Source: Bacillus sp. B1-b2 (GTDB taxonomy: Bacteria; Bacillota; Bacilli; Bacillales; Cytobacillaceae). Taken from it: 64,000 bases of DNA. The stretch spans positions 62,001 to 126,000 of the forward strand of contig NZ_WEHU01000013.1 in NCBI RefSeq assembly GCF_009183415.1, in the 5' to 3' direction. Below, one piece after another: positions 19,770 through 29,005 of the stretch. The notes below the pieces were generated by a model, which saw nothing but the letters and a program-made list of their open reading frames with translations, made no database searches and was not told the DNA's origin. Made by a program: the position numbers and the translations under genes. Each line of letters begins with the position of its first letter. The first letter of the stretch is position 1.

Positions 19770-20999
19770 GTGGGATTAGTTGTACAAAAATTTGGTGGAA
19801 CATCGGTTGGTAGTGCAGAAAGAATTCTTCATGTAGCGGAAAGAGTGATAGAAGAAAAAAATCGTGGCAATGATGTTGTAGTTGTCGTATCGGCAATGGG
19901 GAAAACAACAGACTCTCTAGTAACTTTAGCAAATGAAGTTACTAGTAAGCCCTCTAAAAGGGAAATGGATGTATTGCTATCAACAGGAGAGCAAATTACC
20001 ATTAGTTTACTCGCTATGGCATTGCAGGCTAAAGGGGTCGAAGCGATTTCATATACAGGGTGGCAAGCAGGAATAGAAACAGAGGATATTCATGGTAATG
20101 CACGTATATTAAATATCCAGACAGAAAGAGTACAGAAACAATTAGAGCAAGGTAAAGTTGTCATTGTTGCTGGTTTTCAAGGTTCTACGATAGAAGGAGA
20201 TATTACTACACTAGGTCGTGGTGGTTCTGATACAACAGCAGTTGCACTTGCAGCAAGTCTTAAAGCAGATAAATGTGATATTTATACAGATGTAACAGGT
20301 GTGTTTACAACAGATCCTCGTTACGTGAAATCAGCAAGAAAGTTATTAGCAATCTCCTACGATGAAATGCTTGAATTAGCAAATCTAGGTGCAGGAGTGC
20401 TACACCCAAGGGCAGTAGAGTATGCTAAAAACTATCAAGTACCATTAATAGTACGCTCAAGTATGGAACAAGAAGAAGGAACAATCATCGAGGAGGAAGT
20501 TTCAATGGAACAAGGTTTAGTTGTAAGAGGAGTTGCTTTTGAAGATAATATTACAAGTGTTACCGTATTAGGATTAAAGAATCCATTAACAAGTCTATCT
20601 ACTATTTTCACAACACTTGCAGCACATCATATTAATGTGGATATTATAATTCAAAGCTTAACAAACAATCAAACAATGAATGTATCTTTCTCTATAAAAG
20701 ATAGCGATTTAGACGAAACACTGAAAGTACTTGAAGCAAACAAGGAAGCATTGAGCTATGAGAAAGTTATTTCTGAACAAGGATTAGCGAAAGTATCCAT
20801 TGTTGGATCTGGTATGATTTCTAATCCAGGCGTTGCAGCAGACATGTTTAAAGTACTTGCATCAGAAGAAATTGTTATTAAAATGGTGAGCACTTCAGAA
20901 ATTAAGGTTTCCACGGTTATTGAAAAGGAAAATATGGTTAAAGCAGTAGAAACATTACATGATGCCTTTGAGCTTAGCAAGATTACCGTAAATGCATAA
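19770..20999 (+). CDS. lysC: Aspartokinase II, alpha subunit (lysine-sensitive)
   Basis: Aspartokinase II phosphorylates aspartate at the start of lysine, diaminopimelate, threonine and methionine synthesis. The 409-residue protein has the kinase domain (KFGGTSVGS at the N-terminus, GRGGSDTTAVALAA, TDVTGVFTTDPR) and two C-terminal ACT domains (ITSVTVLGLKNP; LAKVSIVGSGMISNPGVAADM). The start is GTG at 19770 with AGGGAGAAG upstream. An in-frame internal start at 20505 probably gives the beta subunit, as known in B. subtilis. It is controlled by the lysine riboswitch. Confidence 0.95.
   Translation: MGLVVQKFGGTSVGSAERILHVAERVIEEKNRGNDVVVVVSAMGKTTDSLVTLANEVTSKPSKREMDVLLSTGEQITISLLAMALQAKGVEAISYTGWQAGIETEDIHGNARILNIQTERVQKQLEQGKVVIVAGFQGSTIEGDITTLGRGGSDTTAVALAASLKADKCDIYTDVTGVFTTDPRYVKSARKLLAISYDEMLELANLGAGVLHPRAVEYAKNYQVPLIVRSSMEQEEGTIIEEEVSMEQGLVVRGVAFEDNITSVTVLGLKNPLTSLSTIFTTLAAHHINVDIIIQSLTNNQTMNVSFSIKDSDLDETLKVLEANKEALSYEKVISEQGLAKVSIVGSGMISNPGVAADMFKVLASEEIVIKMVSTSEIKVSTVIEKENMVKAVETLHDAFELSKITVNA
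20505..20999 (+). CDS. lysC: Aspartokinase II, beta subunit (internal in-frame start)
   Basis: ATG at 20505 is codon 246 of lysC and is preceded by AGGAGGAA (20491-20498), an unusually strong ribosome-binding site inside a coding region. The product would be 164 residues: the two ACT domains only. In B. subtilis, aspartokinase II is an alpha2-beta2 enzyme whose beta subunit is made this way from the same frame, also starting around residue 246. This is visible sequence plus family knowledge; translation here is inferred. Confidence 0.75.
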   Translation: MEQGLVVRGVAFEDNITSVTVLGLKNPLTSLSTIFTTLAAHHINVDIIIQSLTNNQTMNVSFSIKDSDLDETLKVLEANKEALSYEKVISEQGLAKVSIVGSGMISNPGVAADMFKVLASEEIVIKMVSTSEIKVSTVIEKENMVKAVETLHDAFELSKITVNA

Positions 21000-21011
21000 G
21001 TTGTAGAAATC

Positions 21012-21046
21012 AGGGACTAGATTAACATGTTAATCTAGTCCCTTTG
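21012..21046 (+). terminator. lysC terminator
   Basis: A perfect palindrome (21012-21027 with 21028-21043) ends in TTT and lies 13 bases past the lysC stop. Confidence 0.75.
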
Positions 21047-21087
21047 AATTGTCACGATTTAGACATACAATTTTCAAAAAATGAAAA

Positions 21088-21101
21088 TGGAAGCGCTTTA
21101 T
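21088..21101 (+). promoter_or_regulatory. Possible weak cre site before the chemotaxis gene
   Basis: TGGAAGCGCTTTAT keeps the core of the CcpA operator (TGNAANCGNT) but misses the terminal CA. It lies about 55 bases upstream of the receptor gene. Tentative. Confidence 0.3.
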
Positions 21102-21155
21102 ATTATGATAGAATGAATAAAAGGGTATATTTTACTATTCAGGGGGATGTAGGAT

Positions 21156-23171
21156 GTGAAAAAACAATACTTTCGTCATCTATCAAGAAAAATTACTAGC
21201 ATTTTAAATGGGAAAATATTCACAGTAAAGCGAAGGTTAATCATTTCCTTTGCATTAATATTAATTGTTCCGAGCTTGCTTATTAGTGGTTTCTCGTATG
21301 CAAAAGCAAGGAGTGAAATGAACAAACAATTCATCAGTACCTCGGAAGAAAATGTGAAAATTGTAGATGAAATAATAAATAACACATTAGAACCAAGAAT
21401 CTTACAGGCTATTATTTATTCTAAATCTCTCATTTATGATGAAAATGATAACAGTATTACTTCAGAGTTTAAACAAGAGTTTGATGATTTTATGGAGTTG
21501 AATTTAGATTTAGAAAGTGTATTCTTTGGAACACTTGATGGAAAAATGATTCAATCCCCTCAAAATATATTAGGAAGTGGCTATGACCCTAGGCAAGAGG
21601 ATTGGTTTATAGAAGCTTCAGAAAACCGAGGGAAAGTTATTATTTCTAAACCCTATCTCTCTATTGCAACAGGAAATTTAGTAGTAGCAATTTCTAAGGA
21701 AGCAGAGAACCGATCAGGAGTCTTTGGAATGGAAGTAAGCTTAGAAAATATAAAAAATGTCATCTCGAATGTAAGTATAGGGGAAAAAGGATATATTATG
21801 ATTCTTAATCCTGAGAAATACTACATTGCACATCCAACGAAAGAAGTTGGAAATATAGAAAAAGACAAAAATATAGAAAAGCTTTATAAAAGCAATAGTG
21901 GAATGACAGAATGGAAGGAAAATAATGACGATTATATAGTTAAGTATACAACCAATATGTCTTCTGGATGGAAAATATCGGGAGTAATTAATCAATCAGA
22001 AATCAATGAAATGACATTTCCTATTCTTCTGCAGACTAGCATAGTTATATTGGTTTCCCTACTTATTGGAGGATTCCTTGTCTACTTTATCATTATATCT
22101 ATTATTAGCCCTTTAAATAAATTAAAAAAATCTGCCATTCTAGTTAGTGAAGGAAACTTAACGGAAAAAGTAGAAATTCAAAGAGAAGATGAAATTGGTC
22201 AAGTTGCTTTAGCATTTAAAAATATGGCACAAAATTTACATACCATCATTACAGAAGTTAACGTAAAGTCTGAGCAGGTTGCTGCTTCATCTGAAGAACT
22301 TTTAGCAAGTTCCGAGCAAACGACTGTGTCATCCGAATTCGTTGCAACAACTATACAAGATGTAGCTAGTAGTGCAGAAAGTCAAAGTAAGCGCTTAATT
22401 GAAAACTCGGAGTCCTTAAATGATATCTCCAACCATATTAATAAAGTAGCAGATAATGTCAAACATGTTTCTAGTTTAAGTAACACGACTGTTTTACAAG
22501 CAATGGAAGGAGAAGCATCTGTTAATGATACAGTGAAGCAAATGAATGGAATTTTTCATTCTGTAGAAACTGCTAATGAACAAATGAAGAATTTACATGA
22601 AAGAACGAAAGCAATAGAATCTATCGTAGATGTGATTAGTGGAATAGCAGGACAAACAAGATTACTTGCATTAAATGCAGCAATTGAAGCGGCAAGAGCT
22701 GGAGACCAAGGAAAAGGTTTTGCTGTAGTTGCTGCAGAAGTTGGTAAATTAGCTAAGCAATCAGAGGTATCTGCAAGTGAAATAGGAGACATAGTAAATA
22801 ATATTCTAACAGATACTATTACAACGGCGAAGGGCATGGAGGACGTTACTATACATGTTCAAAAGGGTATTCAGGCTTCTCAACAAACATCAGACACATT
22901 TATTGATATTATCGATAAAATACAAAGCATTTCCCCTCAAATAGAAGAAGTTTCTACTCTAGCTAGTGAAATGGCAGATCATGTGCAACAGGTTGCTGTG
23001 TCAGCTAATGATTTATTAGAGATTTCTATGGAAAATGCTGTATATTCCGAACAAATGGCAACAACAACAGATGAACAACTTGCAGCTATGCAAGAGATTA
23101 AAGCATCTGCTAGTTCATTAGCACATGTTGCAGAAGAGTTAAAGCAAAATATCAATCAGTTTAAAATTTAA
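21156..23171 (+). CDS. Methyl-accepting chemotaxis protein
   Basis: A 671-residue membrane chemoreceptor. TM1 is at about 26-47, an extracytoplasmic dCache-type sensor spans about 48-285 ([10 protein letters not shown] and [19 protein letters not shown] are typical), TM2 at about 287-313, then HAMP and a long cytoplasmic coiled coil with the conserved signalling tip [20 protein letters not shown]. The start is GTG at 21156 with AGGGGG upstream; an ATG two bases earlier is out of frame. The ligand is unknown. No such gene lies between lysC and sdh in B. subtilis, and no sigma-D promoter was recognised. Confidence 0.93.
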   Translation: MKKQYFRHLSRKITSILNGKIFTVKRRLIISFALILIVPSLLISGFSYAKARSEMNKQFISTSEENVKIVDEIINNTLEPRILQAIIYSKSLIYDENDNSITSEFKQEFDDFMELNLDLESVFFGTLDGKMIQSPQNILGSGYDPRQEDWFIEASENRGKVIISKPYLSIATGNLVVAISKEAENRSGVFGMEVSLENIKNVISNVSIGEKGYIMILNPEKYYIAHPTKEVGNIEKDKNIEKLYKSNSGMTEWKENNDDYIVKYTTNMSSGWKISGVINQSEINEMTFPILLQTSIVILVSLLIGGFLVYFIIISIISPLNKLKKSAILVSEGNLTEKVEIQREDEIGQVALAFKNMAQNLHTIITEVNVKSEQVAASSEELLASSEQTTVSSEFVATTIQDVASSAESQSKRLIENSESLNDISNHINKVADNVKHVSSLSNTTVLQAMEGEASVNDTVKQMNGIFHSVETANEQMKNLHERTKAIESIVDVISGIAGQTRLLALNAAIEAARAGDQGKGFAVVAAEVGKLAKQSEVSASEIGDIVNNILTDTITTAKGMEDVTIHVQKGIQASQQTSDTFIDIIDKIQSISPQIEEVSTLASEMADHVQQVAVSANDLLEISMENAVYSEQMATTTDEQLAAMQEIKASASSLAHVAEELKQNINQFKI

Positions 23172-23177
23172 ATCAAA

Positions 23178-23226
23178 AAACACAGTATGCTTCTCTAATG
23201 TAAGAGTTTAGTATACTGTGTTTATT
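23178..23226. terminator. Bidirectional terminator, chemotaxis gene / yslB
   Basis: A 13-bp stem (23178-23190 with 23211-23223, one G-T pair) is flanked by A-rich sequence on the left and T-rich on the right, so it can serve both convergent genes. Confidence 0.75.
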
Positions 23227-23280
23227 GACAGTATGTATTTCAGTTAAGTTCAATGAAATACATAGATGTGATGGTAATTC

Positions 23281-23751
23281 CTATTCTACACTATCTTTAC
23301 TATCCCAACGGACAGTTATGGTTACTTTATTGCTTCTTCTTTTAGGATCTTCAAATGCTTCTGCAATCACATTTTTACTGTGTTCATATTGCTGTGCTAA
23401 GTATCCTGCTTCTAATTGGAAGGTGCATTTTCCTTTTTCTTTTAGCCTTTTCTCTATTAATTCGCTAGATAATGAATATACTACTTCATTTTTAGTTTGT
23501 TTCACTATTTCTAATTTTCCCCATGCAACTTTTTGAAAAAAAGAAACAGACTCTTCTACACTATCTAGAGGAAATAAACGTGCTATACGTTTGCCAGCCC
23601 AATAAAGCAAATCAGGCGTTTCTCTTCCTAATAATTCAGGAATAAGAATTTCACGTATTAATTCATAGCCATAAGCAGGAACAGTTAATGGATCACTATC
23701 TACCTTTGTAATATCTGCTACTACTTCTTCTATTGATGTTACATCACTCAT
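23281..23751 (-). CDS. yslB: YslB family protein (DUF2507)
   Basis: A 156-residue soluble protein with the YslB/DUF2507 pattern: YGYELIREILIPELLG, LLYWAGKRIARLFPL, FFQKVAWGKLEIV, then LEAGYLAQQYE. The fold of the family is V4R/TRAPP-like; the function is unknown. GAGGAG precedes the ATG. It lies between lysC and sdhC, as does B. subtilis yslB, but here it is on the strand opposite to sdhCAB. No partner gene is adjacent. Confidence 0.8.
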   Translation of the reverse strand: MSDVTSIEEVVADITKVDSDPLTVPAYGYELIREILIPELLGRETPDLLYWAGKRIARLFPLDSVEESVSFFQKVAWGKLEIVKQTKNEVVYSLSSELIEKRLKEKGKCTFQLEAGYLAQQYEHSKNVIAEAFEDPKRRSNKVTITVRWDSKDSVE

Positions 23752-24437
23752 AATGCTCTCCTCTTTCTCCCATTCTATTATATTCTATATCGATTTTTTG
23801 AATATAAAATGTTTCTGTTAGTTTTCATTCCCTTTAGGCAAATATCTCTTTCCTTCTACTAAAGAAGATCTGTCTCATTAGTATACTGTAAAAACGAAAA
23901 AAAATCATAAAATTAAAAGTTGAAACATGTCAGATTGTAGAAAGACTCTTAAATAGAGAAACATGATATAACAGGGTAGTAAATTTATTTATTCCACTGA
24001 ATATGGGGCTGATTTCTGTTACAGAGGTCCGCTTTCCACGTGGCTCATCTACAAGCTTCACGAGTCACGCTCCTGTTTTTTCTCGGATTGTCTCGCTAAT
24101 CCCAGGAGTCTCACCCATGGAACGTAGATCAGCTGTATAAAAATGTTTTCTTTCTTCCTAAATCACTCTTGTCAAAGAAGCTGATTTATCTTATTCCTTC
24201 TATTATTTGTACCCTTGCTAGTAATTATTCGGAGTGTAATTGGTAGGATATTTTTTCTACTTTCCACATATATATGGTAATGAAATAAATAGAAAGAAAT
24301 TTTATTTTATGTATCCGTTTTCTTGACCGCATTTTTTTTAAAGAGTACAATTAAATTGTCACTAAATTGTAAGAATTTTTGATTATGTAATCGGTTTATT
24401 GAAATTTTCCATGTTAACTATTCAGAGGGGGAAAGTT
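23752..24437. other. Divergent region yslB / sdhC with a repeat copy
   Basis: It holds dispersed repeat copy B (24008-24134) and, near 24356-24390, the probable sdhC promoter area (TTGTCA followed about 20 bases later by ATTATG, a poor match). No open frame with a ribosome-binding site was seen. Confidence 0.45.
24008..24134 (-). repeat. Dispersed imperfect-palindrome repeat, copy B
   Basis: Reverse-complemented, this copy shows GAGACTCCTGGGATTAGCGA near its left end and GTGGAAAGCGGACCTCTG near its right end, matching copies A and D. Its ends (GCTGAT and ATCAGC) are complementary. Its middle is more diverged than in copies A and D. Confidence 0.7.
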
Positions 24438-25046
24438 ATGACAGCGAATCGAGAATTCCTATTCAGGAGACTTCACTCTTTATTGGGAGTGATTCCAGTA
24501 GGGGTATTTTTAATCCAACATTTAGTAGTGAATCAATTTGCCACAAGAGGACCAGAAGCCTTTAATAAGGCTGCAGCCTTTATGGAACATTTGCCATTTA
24601 GGTATTTTTTAGAAATATTTATTATTCTACTTCCAATTCTATACCATGCAATATACGGTATTTATATTGCCTTTACAGCCAAAAATAATACCAAAAACTA
24701 TAGTTATTTCCGAAATTGGATGTTTTACATTCAACGAGTAACTGGCATCATTACGCTGGTTTTTATCGTATGGCATGTATGGGAAACAAGGATAGCTGCA
24801 CAATTTGGCAAAGAAGTAAATTATGATATGATGGCTGAAATTTTGGCTAATCCTTGGATGCTAATCTTCTATTTAGTTGGAGTTATCTCAACGATCTTTC
24901 ATTTCTCCAATGGATTATGGTCATTCTGTATCAGCTGGGGCATTACCGTTACACCAAAATCTCAAAAAATTAATACATATGTCACTTTAGGCATTTTTAT
25001 CGCATTATCCATTGTAGGTGTGCGTGCTATATTTGCTTTTGTATAA
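24438..25046 (+). CDS. sdhC: Succinate dehydrogenase cytochrome b558 subunit
   Basis: The 202-residue membrane anchor of complex II carries two haems b and passes electrons to menaquinone. Five membrane segments are apparent. His28, His70, His113 and His155 fall at exactly the positions of the four haem ligands known for B. subtilis SdhC. The start is ATG at 24438 with AGAGGGGGAAAG upstream; an in-frame start at 24399 would add 13 residues without a ribosome-binding site. It is the first gene of sdhCAB. Confidence 0.95.
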   Translation: MTANREFLFRRLHSLLGVIPVGVFLIQHLVVNQFATRGPEAFNKAAAFMEHLPFRYFLEIFIILLPILYHAIYGIYIAFTAKNNTKNYSYFRNWMFYIQRVTGIITLVFIVWHVWETRIAAQFGKEVNYDMMAEILANPWMLIFYLVGVISTIFHFSNGLWSFCISWGITVTPKSQKINTYVTLGIFIALSIVGVRAIFAFV

Positions 25047-25100
25047 GAGCGTACTAGATTAGTAGGATTGTATATTAGCATCAGAGGAGTGGTGAAAGGA

Positions 25101-26864
25101 ATGAAGAAAGGGAAAGTAATAATAGTCGGTGGTGGATTGGCAGGTTTAATGGCTGCCATAAAAGTAGCAGAAACAGGTACTCAATTAGATTTGTTTTCCC
25201 TTGTACCTGTAAAAAGGTCACATTCAGTATGTGCACAAGGTGGCATTAACGGGGCTGTTAATACAAAAGGAGAAGGAGATTCACCATTAGAGCATTTTGA
25301 TGATACGGTATATGGTGGAGATTTTTTAGCAAACCAACCTCCTGTTAAGGCGATGGCTGAAGCGGCTCCAGGTATCATCCATTTAATGGATCGTATGGGA
25401 GTAATGTTTAACAGAACACCAGAAGGATTACTAGACTTCCGTCGTTTCGGTGGTACACAGTATCACAGAACAGCTTTTGCTGGTGCGACAACGGGACAGC
25501 AACTACTATATGCACTAGATGAACAGGTTAGAAGATATGAAGTGGAAGGACTTGTCGTAAAGTATGAAGGCTGGGAGTTCCTTGGAATTATAACAGATGA
25601 TGAGGGAGTTTGCCGAGGAGTTAAAGCACAGGATTTAAAGACAATGGAAATAAAAACGTTTCGAGCAGATGCTGTAATCCTAGCAACAGGAGGACCAGGG
25701 ATTATCTTCGGAAAATCAACAAACTCTATTATTAATACAGGTTCTGCTGCATCTGTTGCTTACCAACAAGGTGCTTACTATGCGAATGGAGAGTTTATCC
25801 AAATACATCCTACGGCTATTCCAGGTGATGATAAGTTAAGACTAATGAGTGAATCTGCACGTGGAGAAGGCGGAAGAATTTGGACATATAAAGACGGAAA
25901 GCCATGGTATTTTCTTGAAGAAAAGTACCCTGCATATGGCAACTTAGTGCCGAGGGATATTGCTACTCGTGAAATCTTCTCTGTTTGTGTAGACCAAAAA
26001 CTAGGCATTAATGGTGAAAACATGGTGTATTTAGATTTATCTCATAAAAATCCAAAAGAATTGGATATTAAGCTTGGTGGAATTATTGAGATATATGAAA
26101 AGTTCACAGGAGAAGATCCTAGAAAATTGCCAATGAAAATTTTCCCTGCTGTTCATTATTCAATGGGAGGATTATGGGTAGATTATGATCAAATGACAAA
26201 TATACCTGGTTTATTTGCAGCAGGTGAATGTGATTATTCACAGCATGGAGCAAATCGCTTAGGAGCTAACAGTCTATTATCTGCCATCTATGGCGGAATG
26301 GTGGTAGGTCCTAATGCTGTAAGATACATTAGTGGGCTACAAAAAAGTGCAGAAGATCTTTCCTCTTCTATTTATGATACTGCTGTAAAGGAAGAACAGG
26401 AAAAATGGCAGGATATTATCAAAATGGATGGCACAGAAAATGCATATATTCTTCATAAAGAATTAGGAGAATGGATGACAGACAATGTAACAGTTGTACG
26501 CTACAATGAGAAACTATTAGCTACAGATAATAAAATTCAGGAACTATTAGAAAGATATCAAAAGATTAATATGCATGATACAGCAAAATGGAGCAATCAA
26601 GGAGCTGTATTTACACGACAATTAGAAAATATGCTTCAACTTGCAAGGGTTATTACTATTGGAGCATATAATCGTAATGAAAGTCGAGGAGCTCATTATA
26701 AACCAGAATTCCCAGATAGAAATGATGAGGACTTCTTAAGAACAACAATGGCGAAATTTGTTTCAGCCAAAGAAGCACCTGATTTCCACTATCAAGAAGT
26801 GGATACTTCGTTAATCAAACCTAGAAAGAGAGATTATTCCAAGCAAAAAGAAGGAGTGAAATAA
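25101..26864 (+). CDS. sdhA: Succinate dehydrogenase flavoprotein subunit
   Basis: The 587-residue subunit oxidises succinate to fumarate at a covalently bound FAD. IIVGGGLAGLMAAIK is the dinucleotide fold, His41 in RSHSVCAQGG is the flavinylated histidine, and HPTAIPGDDKLRLMSESARG and RLGANSLLSAIYGG line the active site. The start is ATG at 25101, with AGAGGAG eleven bases upstream; the in-frame upstream codon at 25068 lacks a ribosome-binding site. It is the second gene of sdhCAB, one base before sdhB. Confidence 0.96.
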   Translation: MKKGKVIIVGGGLAGLMAAIKVAETGTQLDLFSLVPVKRSHSVCAQGGINGAVNTKGEGDSPLEHFDDTVYGGDFLANQPPVKAMAEAAPGIIHLMDRMGVMFNRTPEGLLDFRRFGGTQYHRTAFAGATTGQQLLYALDEQVRRYEVEGLVVKYEGWEFLGIITDDEGVCRGVKAQDLKTMEIKTFRADAVILATGGPGIIFGKSTNSIINTGSAASVAYQQGAYYANGEFIQIHPTAIPGDDKLRLMSESARGEGGRIWTYKDGKPWYFLEEKYPAYGNLVPRDIATREIFSVCVDQKLGINGENMVYLDLSHKNPKELDIKLGGIIEIYEKFTGEDPRKLPMKIFPAVHYSMGGLWVDYDQMTNIPGLFAAGECDYSQHGANRLGANSLLSAIYGGMVVGPNAVRYISGLQKSAEDLSSSIYDTAVKEEQEKWQDIIKMDGTENAYILHKELGEWMTDNVTVVRYNEKLLATDNKIQELLERYQKINMHDTAKWSNQGAVFTRQLENMLQLARVITIGAYNRNESRGAHYKPEFPDRNDEDFLRTTMAKFVSAKEAPDFHYQEVDTSLIKPRKRDYSKQKEGVK

Positions 26865-26865
26865 C

Positions 26866-27624
26866 ATGGGGGAACAACGATCCGTCACGTTACAAATTAC
26901 TAGACAAGATGACCCAGATTCACCATCTTATGTACAAGAATTTACTCTTCCATACCGACCAAATATGAATGTCATCTCTGCACTAATGGAAATTCGTAGA
27001 AACCCAGTAACTTCAAGTGGAGAAGAAACGGCACCTATTTCCTGGGATATGAATTGCTTAGAAGAAGTTTGTGGGGCATGCTCTATGGTTATAAACGGAA
27101 AACCTAGACAATCATGTACGGCACTTATTGATCAATTAGAGCAGCCAGTTCGACTGGAACCTATGAGAACCTTTCCCGTTGTTCGTGATCTTCAAGTAGA
27201 TAGAAGTCGTATGTTTGATAGTCTTAAAAAGGTAAAAGCATGGATTCCTATTGATGGGACATATGATTTAGGACCTGGACCAAGAATGCCAGAGAAAAAA
27301 CGTCAATGGGCTTATGAATTATCTAAGTGCATGACTTGTGGTGTATGCTTAGAAGCTTGTCCGAATGTTAATGATAAATCAAACTTTATGGGACCAGCTC
27401 CTTTATCACAGGTTAGGCTATTTAACTCTCATCCAACAGGTGAGATGAATAAAGAAGATAGATTGCAAGAAATTATGGGTGATGGTGGGCTTGCAAACTG
27501 TGGTAATTCACAAAACTGTGTGCAATCTTGCCCAAAGGGGATTCCATTAACTACTTCTATAGCTGCGCTTAATAGAGAGACTACTTTTCAAGCGTTTAAG
27601 GATTTCTTTGGTAGTGATCGTTAA
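26866..27624 (+). CDS. sdhB: Succinate dehydrogenase iron-sulfur subunit
   Basis: The 252-residue subunit links the flavin to the haem anchor with three Fe-S centres. The plant-type 2Fe-2S ligands are Cys64, Cys69, Cys72 and Cys84; CMTCGVCLEACP and CGNSQNCVQSCPKG give the 4Fe-4S and 3Fe-4S centres. AAGGAG precedes the ATG. It is the last gene of the operon, followed by a clear terminator. Confidence 0.96.
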   Translation: MGEQRSVTLQITRQDDPDSPSYVQEFTLPYRPNMNVISALMEIRRNPVTSSGEETAPISWDMNCLEEVCGACSMVINGKPRQSCTALIDQLEQPVRLEPMRTFPVVRDLQVDRSRMFDSLKKVKAWIPIDGTYDLGPGPRMPEKKRQWAYELSKCMTCGVCLEACPNVNDKSNFMGPAPLSQVRLFNSHPTGEMNKEDRLQEIMGDGGLANCGNSQNCVQSCPKGIPLTTSIAALNRETTFQAFKDFFGSDR

Positions 27625-27631
27625 ATGAGGA

Positions 27632-27662
27632 AAGACCACTAGGGAATCTAGTGGTCTTATAT
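27632..27662 (+). terminator. sdhCAB terminator
   Basis: An 11-bp perfect stem (27632-27642 with 27648-27658) has loop GGAAT and is followed by T-rich sequence. Confidence 0.85.
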
Positions 27663-27709
27663 TATGTGGAATTTAAGCATATAGAGATTGTTAGTCTTAT
27701 AATGAAGGA

Positions 27710-27784
27710 GGATGATCTTCGCTTTAGGGTCTCGTCTGTTCACTAATCCCGTAGGAGTCTCACCCCTTACGCTCCAATCATCCT
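27710..27784 (-). repeat. Dispersed repeat, copy C (short form)
   Basis: The reverse complement reads GGATGATTGGAGCG, GAGACTCCTACGGGATTAGT and AGACGAGACCCT, like copy D, but the second half is missing and it closes with GCGAAGATCATCC, so the 75-base remnant is itself an imperfect palindrome. Confidence 0.65.
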
Positions 27785-27850
27785 GCAAAATATTTTTATT
27801 TTTCCTCTTATTCCTAGAAGATAATGTATGGCTTCTAATTAATCTTTTAT

Positions 27851-29005
27851 CTAATTAGGATTATATTTTTCTATAAAGCTATGATAAGAGGTAATAAAAT
27901 CTAGTGCTGCTTTTTCTTCAATTGTGGATAGGGATTCAAGTTTGTTTTCTATTAACGCACTCAATGATTCAAAAGATTGTAGTGTTTCTTTGAATATTTC
28001 TTGATCCCGGTCATTGCTGATTGTCTCTATTTTTGTTCCGTAATCATATTGATAGAATCCATCGTAAACTTCATTTTCTGTAACAGCCATCATCATTTTG
28101 CGTTGAAGGCATTGTTTGCAGATGCCACATGATAAACTTAGAGCATTTTTTTCTTTAGTTTTTCTTTTGATGCAATCAGATGTATTTTTAATCTGTAATT
28201 TATAGTTTTTTGGTAATTCTTTAATAATGTCTGTCCTAGTTTTATGCAGAAATGGTAGTTGAATGTGAATATTAAGTGATGCGTATTGATAAATTGCTTT
28301 TAGTAGTTCATAGGTTTTAGGTTGTGCTGCTTTATCGATAAGATAAGAGTTTTGTTCAATATCTAGATTTATCTTGTTACTTTGGTAGAAGTTTACGTTC
28401 TTTCCACCGTTAAAATATACTTTTGCACTAGCGAGTGTTAGTAATAAAAGGTTGAGTGATGCTGAGTGCTTAGCCTTAGTATAATGAAAGTGCTTTAAAT
28501 CCCCTCGAATAATTTCCGAAGAGTTAGAAATAGAATCTCCTAAGAATAAACTCAATTTCTGTTGTTTTACTTTGTCATTATTTTTGTTGACTAAATGAAT
28601 ATAATCAAATTCTTCATCCTTAGCTAAAATTAGCCCAGCTATTGATTCCAAGTCATCATAAAATAAGGAAATATCTAGTTCACTAGGCAATAAGAAAGTA
28701 AGTTCATGTTGTGTATGAAAAATTTGTTCTACGAATTGAAGCTGAATGGGCTTATCTGTGATCCACTCAAAAAGATTGGTTACTAACATAATTTTCTTTC
28801 CCCAGAAGGAGGGGTCAAATACTGGAATAATGAGTGTTGCCTCATTCCTCTTTTTATTATTATTAATATCATAGAAAAATAAGCTTCCAATAATGGTAAT
28901 TATGTCTATCAGCTTGGTACTAGTTTCTTCATAGTCATAATACATTCCATTTAGCAAGTCTTTATGTAAATTAGATAAATGGTCAATAGTTAGTTTCATC
29001 GTCAT
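27851..29005 (-). CDS. QatC/QueC-like protein with degenerate PP-loop
   Basis: A 384-residue protein not found at this place in B. subtilis. It resembles QueC-like QatC proteins of the Qat anti-phage systems. Near residues 35-90 there is the N-terminal pattern of charged strands followed by IIPVFDPSFWGKK and LFEWITDKPIQLQF. The PP-loop site reads LFYDDLESIAGL where active members have LFSGGLDSLAGA. Then come KHSASLNLLLLTLASAKVYF and a C-terminal zinc site CIKRK...SCGICKQCLQRK with four Cys (C-x14-C-x2-C-x2-C). The ATP site is therefore likely dead while the fold and zinc cluster remain. The start is ATG at 29005 with AAGGAAG eight bases upstream. No qatA, B or D neighbour is present. This is by eye, not a search. 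Confidence 0.6.
   Translation of the reverse strand: MTMKLTIDHLSNLHKDLLNGMYYDYEETSTKLIDIITIIGSLFFYDINNNKKRNEATLIIPVFDPSFWGKKIMLVTNLFEWITDKPIQLQFVEQIFHTQHELTFLLPSELDISLFYDDLESIAGLILAKDEEFDYIHLVNKNNDKVKQQKLSLFLGDSISNSSEIIRGDLKHFHYTKAKHSASLNLLLLTLASAKVYFNGGKNVNFYQSNKINLDIEQNSYLIDKAAQPKTYELLKAIYQYASLNIHIQLPFLHKTRTDIIKELPKNYKLQIKNTSDCIKRKTKEKNALSLSCGICKQCLQRKMMMAVTENEVYDGFYQYDYGTKIETISNDRDQEIFKETLQSFESLSALIENKLESLSTIEEKAALDFITSYHSFIEKYNPN

Noticed and set aside
23225-23536. 103-codon frame on the plus strand opposite yslB
   Set aside because: Shadow of yslB; rich in Leu and Ser, with no ribosome-binding site.
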